This document shows positions 1 to 5,407 of a stretch of DNA of 6,833 nucleotides, piece by piece. The position numbers and the translations under genes were made by a program. Each line of letters opens with the position of its first letter. The stretch's first letter is position 1. The stretch is taken from assembly GCA_937876385.1 (NCBI GenBank), contig CALFHQ010000566.1, positions 1-6,833 of the forward strand, read 5' to 3'. Source of the stretch: an uncultured Pseudomonadota bacterium. Its GTDB lineage: Bacteria > Myxococcota_A > UBA9042 > CAIXZC01. Under the pieces are notes generated by a model that ran no database searches, had not been told where the DNA came from, and was given only the letters and a program-made list of their open reading frames with translations.

Positions 1-442
1 CACCCACGGCGTATCCTTCGAATCCTACTCCGGCGATGTCCGTGGAGTCACTGAAGGTCCCGTCCCCGTTGTTTCGATACAGCGCCGATCTCCCGGGGAG
101 AGGCTTTTCACCCTCCAGGTATCCTGTGTAACCCGGGACGTGGCTTCCGGAGAGCAGGTAGATGTCCAGCAGTCCGTCGTTGTCAAAGTCGATCCAGGCT
201 ATTCCAGACCCTGTATCCTCAAGAATCGTGGTCAACTTGTCGTCACCAAATGAGCGGGTCCATTGCAAACCGGCGTCCACAGCAACATTCGTCATCACGA
301 CATTGGAATTGATGGGCAAACTGGTCTGCTCTTCTCCCTGCTCATTGCCCCTCGGGTCATTGGCGTGTTCTTCGCTCTTGCAACCGGTCAAAATGAGCAT
401 TGCAAAAGCCATCGTCAGTACTGACAGTTGCGAAACTCGCAT
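1..442 (-). CDS. FG-GAP/VCBS repeat lipoprotein, CRTAC1/ASPIC-UnbV type (N-terminal part, runs off the left edge)
   Basis: The reading frame opens at an ATG (440-442) and stays open to base 1, giving 147 residues of a longer protein. Residues 1-21 form a lipoprotein signal peptide ending in the lipobox LTGC. Cys21 is the predicted lipidated residue, and the following Lys22 is not the inner-membrane retention Asp, so outer-membrane placement is likely. A short polar linker follows (about 22-45). Residues 80-98 contain an FG-GAP/VCBS calcium loop, AWIDFDNDGLLDIYL, with Asp85, Asp87, Asp89 and Asp93 as likely ligands. Residues 121-134 (LYRNNGDGTFSDST) are the segment typical of CRTAC1/ASPIC-UnbV beta-propeller proteins. 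Such proteins usually have about 500-600 residues and a C-terminal ASPIC/UnbV domain, which would lie outside the window. The propeller probably binds calcium and ligands or partners at the cell surface; the substrate is unknown. It is transcribed divergently from the oxidoreductase gene at 659. Confidence 0.85.
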   Translation of the reverse strand, partial: MRVSQLSVLTMAFAMLILTGCKSEEHANDPRGNEQGEEQTSLPINSNVVMTNVAVDAGLQWTRSFGDDKLTTILEDTGSGIAWIDFDNDGLLDIYLLSGSHVPGYTGYLEGEKPLPGRSALYRNNGDGTFSDSTDIAGVGFEGYAVG

Positions 443-443
443 G

Positions 444-451
444 GCTCCTCC
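444..451 (-). promoter_or_regulatory. Ribosome binding site of the FG-GAP lipoprotein gene
   Basis: On the minus strand the sequence GGAGGAGC lies directly before the ATG at 440-442, a strong Shine-Dalgarno match at short spacing. It fixes the start just before the lipoprotein signal peptide. A small inverted repeat, CCGA-TTCA-TCGG (450-461), touches the upstream end of the site. Confidence 0.7.
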
Positions 452-648
452 GATTCATCGGTTTTCTGGTTCGAGTTTCCACGATAACCGCCGCACGACT
501 ATTTGGCAACGATGAATTTTCCCAAATCGTACTGCGCTACGGTTCCCAACTTTTCCTGTTCACGAAAACGTAGAACATGTTAGATTTGGAACCACCCCAT
601 TGGATGGATGCTTGTCAACCGTTGCGGGTAACCTCTCTACCTATCCTC

Positions 649-653
649 GGAGG
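649..653 (+). promoter_or_regulatory. Ribosome binding site of the oxidoreductase gene (favours the second ATG)
   Basis: GGAGG at 649-653 precedes two tandem ATG codons at 656 and 659. The spacing is 2 nt to the first ATG, which is too tight, and 5 nt to the second, which is favourable. Initiation at 659 is therefore more likely, although the products differ by only one Met. Confidence 0.7.
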
Positions 654-658
654 TCATG

Positions 659-1804
659 ATGCTTGCTGTTGTGTTGGGTGCCGGGCGAGTTGGCTCCCTC
701 ATCGCCAGAGACCTGGCCGCAGATTCAAATTTCGAAGTCGCCGTTCTTGACCAGGACAGGGTGGCCCTAGAGCGCCTCACTCCTCATGGAATTGAAGGAA
801 TTATTACCGACTTCACAGACCCCAATTGTTTGCGGGAAGCGACGGGCGATGCTGCCGTTGTCGTCAACGCCGTTCCCGGTCACATGGGGTACTCGACACT
901 CCGCAGCGTCATCGAGTTGGGACATCCATGCGTGGACATCGCCTTCATGCCCGAGGATAGCCTGGAACTCGACAATCTGGCCCGGGAGATGGGAGTGCCC
1001 GTGGTGGTGGACATGGGGGTTGCACCGGGAATGTCGAACTTGCTTGCTGGGCGAGGAGTGGCCTTGATGGACGAGGCCCTGAATTTGCGAATTTACGTCG
1101 GCGGTCTACCTGTTGAACGTTCCCTGCCCTGGCAGTACACGATCCCCTTTTCCCCTGTGGATGTCCTGGAAGAATACACCCGGCCGGCTCGTCTCGTGGT
1201 GAACCGGAGGGTGGTCACGCATCCGGCGCTGTCGGGTTTGGAGTACCTCGAATTCCCGGGCGTCGGAACTCTGGAAGCCTTCAACACGGACGGCCTTCGG
1301 ACCCTCCTGACAACCCTCGACTGTCCCAACATGCTGGAGCGAACTCTCCGCTATCCTGGATACGCCCGGAAGGTGAAATTGCTTAAGGACACGGGCTTCT
1401 TCGACACGAAGCCCAGGCTTGTTGCAGGGCAGCAGGTGCGTCCCTTTGATGTCGCTGCAGCGCTCCTTTTTGATGCGTGGAAATTGGAGCCTGATGCTCG
1501 AGAGTTCACTGTCATGCGAGTGGAAGTTTCGGGGGTGAAGCGCGGACGCCAAGCCACTGTCTCATGGGACTTGTACGACGAGACCGATTTCGAACTCGGA
1601 GCCACGAGCATGGCCCGAACCACGGGTTTTCCTGCGGCCATTGTTGCTCGATGGTTGGTGGACGGAACCTGGAACCTTCCCGGAATCACTCCTCCCGAGG
1701 TCATCGGTCGGGATCCGAAGCTAACTCAACTGATGCTGGAGGAATTGAAGAATCGCGGGGTAACTTATCGATTCACAAGCCGGGACGATTCTCTTCTGAA
1801 GTAG
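659..1804 (+). CDS. Saccharopine dehydrogenase-family oxidoreductase (lysine 6-dehydrogenase/LYS9-like)
   Basis: A 381-residue cytoplasmic enzyme with no signal peptide. The N-terminus is a Rossmann fold: beta strand 1 and GAGRVG at residues 7-12, then an acidic Asp31 at the end of strand 2 (VLD), which usually favours NAD(H) over NADP(H). Residues 119-129 (DMGVAPGMSNL) and the C-terminal segments EFPGVGTLEAFNTDGLRTL, RYPGYARKV and ARTTGFPAAIV are characteristic of the saccharopine dehydrogenase / L-lysine 6-dehydrogenase group. The length fits that group (about 380-390 residues). Family members oxidise lysine at C6 or cleave/reduce saccharopine; which of these applies here cannot be decided from sequence alone. 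The start at 659 is chosen for its spacing from GGAGG (649-653); the alternative start is 656. It is the only clearly cytoplasmic enzyme in the window and stands alone on its strand. The last 40 bp (1765-1804) overlap the end of the convergent NlpC/P60 gene. Confidence 0.88.
   Translation: MLAVVLGAGRVGSLIARDLAADSNFEVAVLDQDRVALERLTPHGIEGIITDFTDPNCLREATGDAAVVVNAVPGHMGYSTLRSVIELGHPCVDIAFMPEDSLELDNLAREMGVPVVVDMGVAPGMSNLLAGRGVALMDEALNLRIYVGGLPVERSLPWQYTIPFSPVDVLEEYTRPARLVVNRRVVTHPALSGLEYLEFPGVGTLEAFNTDGLRTLLTTLDCPNMLERTLRYPGYARKVKLLKDTGFFDTKPRLVAGQQVRPFDVAAALLFDAWKLEPDAREFTVMRVEVSGVKRGRQATVSWDLYDETDFELGATSMARTTGFPAAIVARWLVDGTWNLPGITPPEVIGRDPKLTQLMLEELKNRGVTYRFTSRDDSLLK
1765..1804. other. 40-bp tail-to-tail overlap of the oxidoreductase and NlpC/P60 genes
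   Basis: The plus-strand TAG ends at 1804 and the minus-strand TAA occupies 1765-1767, so both strands are coding for 40 bp. The minus strand here encodes the end of the membrane helix and the whole basic tail of the sorting signal; the plus strand encodes the last residues of the oxidoreductase. No hairpin-plus-T-tract terminator was seen just beyond either stop. Confidence 0.85.
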
Positions 1805-3474
1805 ATCGTACTCATCAAGATCATCAACAGCAGGCCGAGGAAACCACCCCGACTCGTCGATTCGCCTTTCCCTGACATGGCGCACCCGTTGGAACTACCT
1901 GTGTCGTCTTTCTCCTCTGCTTGATCAACAGTTGCATCCATCTCCTGACCATCCGCCAAAGCGCTGTCCGCAGAAGCGGCAAGGTCGTCGCCATGGGCGC
2001 CGTCTTCTTCCCCGTGGCCCCAGTCGATGAAGGCATCTGGGACAAGAGTTTCTTCCGGCACATCCTGGTCGTCGCAGCAGTCCAACGGGGGTTCCTGTGT
2101 GTCGTTTACTGGCTCTGCGATGGTGACATCTTCCGACCCCTCCACCACATCAAACAGGTCCTCGTCCACAACGACGGGTGAGCAGAAATCGGCGGGGAGG
2201 CAGAAGTAGTCTTCTTCTCGACCTGCTCCCTGGATATCACCGCAGCATCCTCCGGCGAAGACACCAAGGCAATCCCCATTGCCCGAGCAATTCATGGTGC
2301 AAAAGGAATCGTCCTGGGGGTTGCTTCCGGTATACAGACAGGTGTCGGCTCCAAGGGTGGGGTTGCACATGGGAAGATTGGAGTTTCCAGGAAACTGGCA
2401 GGTACCCCCTGGGGCGCCTTGAAACTCGTACGGCTCGTTTTGTCCAGGACAGGTTCCAGCACTTCCCTGAAAGTCAACGGTCAGGGTGTATGCCCCTGGA
2501 AAGGATTGTCCCGAAGCGTTGGTCCAACTGTCGGCGATGACGTACCACGTTCCGCAGGAAAGATCGTCCAATTGAATGAAGGTATCGTGGCGAGCGATGC
2601 AATCGAAGGTCGACAAGTGGGAGCAGACGTGAACATCGATGTCCACTCCGTCTCCGTCCTGGACTTGCACCGTGAGGGTTCCGGGGGAGTCGATGGTGAG
2701 TTCGTAGACAACCTCGGGACCGGCTTCGTTCTTTGTGGTGTCGGCTCCATAGTGGTCGAACATGTCGGACAAAGAGGTAGCGGTGTTTCCATTGTGTACA
2801 AAGGGAAACTGACCTACTGGAATTGGATTCACGGCGGTACCAACCGGGCTATCAACGCTAGCCGCTCCGGTGATGCCGCTGTACCGCACCGGGGAAAACC
2901 CGGTAACGTTGCTCCATCCAGAAAGGGCATTGGCGATGACTCCGTATCCGATGGCTTCGTAGAACAGTGGCCAATCCCCGTCGGTTGTGCCTCCAAAGAG
3001 GATGACGTGGTAGCCCGCTACGTTGAAAGCATCTCCCGGGAGAGCCTGAGAGCTGGAGATACTGTCGCAAACGGTTTCGATGTTGCTGGTTGTGTAGTGG
3101 CCGATGTCCCAAGCCTTTGAGACGAACCCACTGCAGTCAAGGCCCACGGTGCAGTCAAGAACTCCATCGCTGGAATAGGATCCAGCCCCAAGTCCGTCCT
3201 GGATCCCCTGGTCGAACGTATACAAGGACATATAGCCGCCCCAATCATACGGGAGTCCAAGGTAGTCCCCCGGCACGAAGGCACTATCATAGCCGCTGCT
3301 GCAAGACGCTGTTTTGTTGGCCTGGCTGCAATGCCACGGGTGGTAGACATAGGTCTGGGCGCGCACGAGGACTTCGTTTCGCTCGATGGCAAGGGTTGAC
3401 GAAGAGACGCTCAGCAGTGCCGGAAGGAGCACGAGCAGTGCGGCCCATACGCAGACGCTTTTGTGAGTGTTCAT
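1765..3474 (-). CDS. Secreted NlpC/P60-like hydrolase with PPC domain, Cys-rich region, acidic stalk and MYXO-CTERM-like anchor
   Basis: A 569-residue exported protein. Residues 1-29 are a Sec signal peptide (hydrophobic 9-24, likely cut after TLA). Residues 30-200 resemble the NlpC/P60 fold of cell-wall peptidases/amidases: YDWGG at 76-80, the nucleophile motif GLDCSGFV with Cys114, and GYHVILFGG with His156. Glu173 in FYEAIG is a candidate third residue. Residues 217-337 look like a bacterial pre-peptidase C-terminal (PPC) beta-sandwich (VYELTIDSPGTLTVQV, GTWYVIADSW, GAYTLTVDF). Residues 342-431 hold 11 cysteines, probably disulfide-bonded. Residues 434-525 are an acidic, low-complexity stalk. 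Residues 527-569 are a MYXO-CTERM-like tail (NGC, hydrophobic helix, RRESSRLVNR). Substrate specificity is unknown; peptidoglycan is the usual target of the family. The ATG overlaps the stop of the upstream lipoprotein gene as ATGA (3471-3474) and is preceded by GGGAGGG (3479-3485), so translation is probably coupled. Confidence 0.87.
   Translation of the reverse strand: MNTHKSVCVWAALLVLLPALLSVSSSTLAIERNEVLVRAQTYVYHPWHCSQANKTASCSSGYDSAFVPGDYLGLPYDWGGYMSLYTFDQGIQDGLGAGSYSSDGVLDCTVGLDCSGFVSKAWDIGHYTTSNIETVCDSISSSQALPGDAFNVAGYHVILFGGTTDGDWPLFYEAIGYGVIANALSGWSNVTGFSPVRYSGITGAASVDSPVGTAVNPIPVGQFPFVHNGNTATSLSDMFDHYGADTTKNEAGPEVVYELTIDSPGTLTVQVQDGDGVDIDVHVCSHLSTFDCIARHDTFIQLDDLSCGTWYVIADSWTNASGQSFPGAYTLTVDFQGSAGTCPGQNEPYEFQGAPGGTCQFPGNSNLPMCNPTLGADTCLYTGSNPQDDSFCTMNCSGNGDCLGVFAGGCCGDIQGAGREEDYFCLPADFCSPVVVDEDLFDVVEGSEDVTIAEPVNDTQEPPLDCCDDQDVPEETLVPDAFIDWGHGEEDGAHGDDLAASADSALADGQEMDATVDQAEEKDDTGSSNGCAMSGKGESTSRGGFLGLLLMILMSTIYFRRESSRLVNR
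1768..1896 (-). other. MYXO-CTERM-like C-terminal sorting signal of the NlpC/P60 protein
   Basis: Residues 527-569 of the protein comprise SSNGC (Cys531), a short polar spacer, a hydrophobic segment from about residue 543 to 559, and a basic tail beginning RRESSR. This order matches sorting signals processed by myxosortase-type intramembrane proteases, in which the Cys is thought to be lipidated after cleavage. It carries one Cys rather than the frequent C-x-C pair, so it is a somewhat divergent version. No sortase-like gene is present in the window. Confidence 0.65.
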
Positions 3475-4445
3475 GAGTCCCTCCCGCAGCGAAAGTCCAC
3501 AAGGGTTACCCCATCAACTCCTGGAATCATGAGGGTGAATCCATCTTCTGTGACCTGTACTGGCCGATAGGGAGGGAAATCGCCGTCGGGGACGGTGCGA
3601 AAGAGAAGATTCGGAGAGAATGGAGGAGTCCACTCATAGAAGTGATGCTCCACTGTGCTCCCGTCATCCACAAGAGCTTCGCACTGCAAGACGCTGCTTC
3701 CCCCTTGGGTGGTTCCCCAAAGTCTTGCCGAGGTGCAGGGTAGGTTGGAAGCGACCAGCTCATGGGTAGTAGAACGCCCCCCTTCTACGATGGCACCCCG
3801 GATCTCCAGGAGGTGTATTTTGGTTCCAGCTTCCCCCTTCTCTACGTGTATGACGCGTTTTGAGTGGTCAAAGCCAGGGACGCCATCAGTGGGGCGAAAG
3901 CTCCCATCAGTGCCAAGGAGCCCGTGCTGCTGAAACCGAGTCAACAATCCAAACTCTCCGTCAAGGCATTGGACTGCGACAGCGGTGGAAGCTGCTGGAG
4001 ACAGTCTCACTGTATCCAGGACCCCTCCCTGGCGATCCAGGAGGGTGGCTTTCAGACTGGCAGGCGCGTAGGTCCACAGCCCCGATGCTGTTGCACCGAT
4101 GTCCCGAGTCATTGCAGGGACATCGATTTGTCCAACGTACGAGCCGTCTGGAGCGAACCGGGCGATGCGTTGGTTGGCACTATCCAACACGACAAACTCC
4201 CCTTCGTACCTCAAGGCGGTTGTGGGCCCTTGACCTGTTCGAGTCTCAAGAGAAGGCACGAACGCCAACGTCGATTGCTCAACACCAAAGGGAATGTGGA
4301 GTTCGGTTTGCGTCCAGGTTTCCGGAGATGATTCCAGGGCGAACTGCTGCAAGCGCCTGTTTGCAGGCTCGAAACCCTGGGGTGCTGTGCATCCAAGCAC
4401 AAGCAGGGTCCCCAGAAGATAAGCGGTTCTTCGTGGCATGGCCAT
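3471..4445 (-). CDS. Exported lipoprotein, probable NHL-like/six-bladed beta-propeller
   Basis: With the start at 4445 the product has 324 residues. It begins with a lipoprotein signal peptide: Arg5-Arg6, a hydrophobic core, and the lipobox-like VLGC with Cys19 followed by Thr20, which suggests outer-membrane sorting. The frame is open further upstream to an ATG at 4541, but that would put about 30 charged residues ahead of the signal peptide. GGGAGG (4449-4454) supports starts at 4445 (3 nt spacing) or 4439 (9 nt). The mature part shows blade-like beta repeats, for example residues 79-110 with FVVLDSANQRIARFAPDGSY, 119-150 with TLLDRQGGVLDTVRLSP, and 156-187. This periodicity is typical of NHL/6-bladed propeller folds. 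No catalytic motif is recognised and the function is unknown. It is the first gene of an operon with the NlpC/P60 protein and may be its partner or regulator at the envelope; that role is inferred from context only. Confidence 0.78.
   Translation of the reverse strand: MAMPRRTAYLLGTLLVLGCTAPQGFEPANRRLQQFALESSPETWTQTELHIPFGVEQSTLAFVPSLETRTGQGPTTALRYEGEFVVLDSANQRIARFAPDGSYVGQIDVPAMTRDIGATASGLWTYAPASLKATLLDRQGGVLDTVRLSPAASTAVAVQCLDGEFGLLTRFQQHGLLGTDGSFRPTDGVPGFDHSKRVIHVEKGEAGTKIHLLEIRGAIVEGGRSTTHELVASNLPCTSARLWGTTQGGSSVLQCEALVDDGSTVEHHFYEWTPPFSPNLLFRTVPDGDFPPYRPVQVTEDGFTLMIPGVDGVTLVDFRCGRDS
3479..3485 (-). promoter_or_regulatory. Ribosome binding site of the NlpC/P60 gene within the upstream lipoprotein ORF
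   Basis: On the minus strand GGGAGGG lies 4 nt before the ATG at 3472-3474 and inside the last codons of the upstream gene. With the ATGA stop/start overlap at 3471-3474 it indicates translational coupling within a single transcript. Confidence 0.75.
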
Positions 4446-4448
4446 GGC

Positions 4449-4454
4449 CCTCCC
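4449..4454 (-). promoter_or_regulatory. Ribosome binding site that sets the internal start of the propeller lipoprotein
   Basis: On the minus strand GGGAGG precedes ATG GCC ATG (4445 and 4439). It argues against the far upstream ATG at 4541 and places the start at the signal peptide. Confidence 0.65.
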
Positions 4455-4476
4455 AAATGGTCGAAACAACCAGGAA

Positions 4477-4505
4477 TTGATGAGGATACCACATCGTTTC
4501 ATGAT
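4477..4505 (+). promoter_or_regulatory. Candidate sigma70-type promoter of the glycan-binding protein gene
   Basis: TTGATG (4477-4482) and CATGAT (4500-4505) are separated by 17 nt; each matches the consensus hexamer at four of six positions. Transcription would begin near 4512, leaving a leader of about 45 nt before the ATG at 4556. This is a visual match only, and promoters in this group of bacteria are often not consensus. Confidence 0.3.
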
Positions 4506-4555
4506 AAGCTCCCGTAGACGACGGATTGCGTTTGAACTCATCTTTGGGGGTGGTT

Positions 4556-5407
4556 ATGCGAGGAATTTGCAAGGGTCTGTTGATTGCTGTCAGCTTGAGC
4601 TTGTCGGTGGGCTCCGCATTTGCTGTTGAGCGTACTGTTCGTCCCACCAAGAAGAACCCTGCGGTGGCCACTTCAACCGTAAAGGTCACCACAAAGGCGA
4701 CCTACGGCCCGGAGAAGGCCATGGATGGAGACTCTCGCACCGGTTGGTGTGAAGGGGCAAAGGGGGACGGTGTTGGCGAGAGCATTTCGCTGTACCTTGG
4801 GGATGGAAAGGTCATGGGGGGGCCCCAGGACGTGGTTGTGCACCTGACTCGAGGGTTGCAGACGAATTGGAAGACGTACAGCCAGAACGGAATGCCCACC
4901 AAGGTGAAGGTCGAGTTGTTTGGCGGGTCCAAACTCCTCCGCAGCCGAGTCGGCAAGGTTGAGAACGCATTTGCTGCCATTGAGTTGAAGGATGTCCCGA
5001 AGACCAGTGGGGGTTTGTGGGTTCGAGTCACCATTTTGGGGGTCAAGCAGGGGACCAAATGGCGAGACACCTGCATTTCGGAAGTTCGCACCGAATTCAA
5101 GAAGGCGAATCCGCACCACGTGCGCGAGTTCGTCAAGCGCGTCTGCCTTATGGTGAACGAGCCGAAGACCTACGAGACAAACAGTCGCCTGAAGAAGCTC
5201 GTGAAGCAGATTCGCAAGCACTTCATTTCCGACTTCGACGAGTCGAAGAAGCCTCACTGCGATCCTGGTGGAGTCAACGTTCTATCGGATACGGACTTTG
5301 AGTTGTGGGGGACCGAGGAAGGGGACGGTGCGACGATTCTGCGGTTTCATCTTCGTGGCGTCATGTGGGATCTGAAGACCGTCTCTGCCTTCACCGCCTG
5401 GGACTGA
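4556..5407 (+). CDS. Exported protein with NADase-type glycan-binding (discoidin-like) domain
   Basis: With the start at 4556 the product has 283 residues. Residues 1-23 are a classical signal peptide (Arg2, Lys6, hydrophobic core, SAFA cleavage site). An in-frame ATG at 4526 would add ten residues before it and is less likely. Residues 43-182 match the NADase-type glycan-binding domain pattern: YGPEKAMDGDSRTGWCEG (50-67), GVGESISLYL (72-81), GLQTNWKTYSQNGMPTKVKVEL (split here at 100-121), and WRDTCISEVR (169-178). Cys65 and Cys173 could form a disulfide. The fold is a galactose-binding-like beta-sandwich thought to bind glycans. Residues 183-283 form a second, Lys/Arg/His-rich region ending in ILRFHLRG and WDLKTVSAF, which I do not recognise. 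It is probably periplasmic or secreted. It is divergent from the propeller lipoprotein operon, and its last 17 bp overlap the convergent TSP3 gene. Confidence 0.82.
   Translation: MRGICKGLLIAVSLSLSVGSAFAVERTVRPTKKNPAVATSTVKVTTKATYGPEKAMDGDSRTGWCEGAKGDGVGESISLYLGDGKVMGGPQDVVVHLTRGLQTNWKTYSQNGMPTKVKVELFGGSKLLRSRVGKVENAFAAIELKDVPKTSGGLWVRVTILGVKQGTKWRDTCISEVRTEFKKANPHHVREFVKRVCLMVNEPKTYETNSRLKKLVKQIRKHFISDFDESKKPHCDPGGVNVLSDTDFELWGTEEGDGATILRFHLRGVMWDLKTVSAFTAWD

Larger units (their letters stand above)
443..655. other. Divergent intergenic region between the FG-GAP lipoprotein and the oxidoreductase genes
   Basis: This 213-bp stretch separates two divergent starts and must hold promoters for both. 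It is locally more A+T-rich than the genes. I could not identify a convincing -35/-10 pair on either strand. Visible symmetric elements are the palindrome AACATGTT (574-581), an inverted repeat GGTTCC (541-546) / GGAACC (588-593), and CCGATTCATCGG (450-461). None can be assigned to a known regulator from sequence alone. I see no convincing small ORF or RNA gene here. Confidence 0.5.
4446..4555. other. Divergent promoter region between the propeller lipoprotein operon and the glycan-binding protein gene
   Basis: This 110-bp region must drive both the minus-strand operon (4445 to 1765) and the plus-strand gene at 4556. A tentative plus-strand promoter is described separately. No comparable minus-strand -35/-10 pair stood out. 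ORFs on both strands extend through this region, but their translations carry no signal and precede obvious signal peptides, so I treat it as noncoding. Confidence 0.55.

Noticed and set aside
1805..1875. Rho-independent terminator after the oxidoreductase gene
   Set aside because: I found no stable hairpin followed by a T-tract. The region is coding on the opposite strand.
2419..3120. 233-codon plus-strand ORF antisense to the NlpC/P60 gene
   Set aside because: The opposite strand encodes a coherent signal peptide, catalytic motifs and domains across the same bases. The antisense translation has no recognisable motif and no ribosome binding site.
4446..4541. N-terminal extension of the propeller lipoprotein to the ATG at 4541
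   Set aside because: The extension would bury the lipoprotein signal peptide behind about 30 basic and mixed residues, and the ribosome binding site GGGAGG lies inside it.
4673..5257. 194-codon minus-strand ORF inside the glycan-binding protein gene
   Set aside because: It is antisense to a well-supported domain with a signal peptide and a conserved motif order; it shows no motif of its own.
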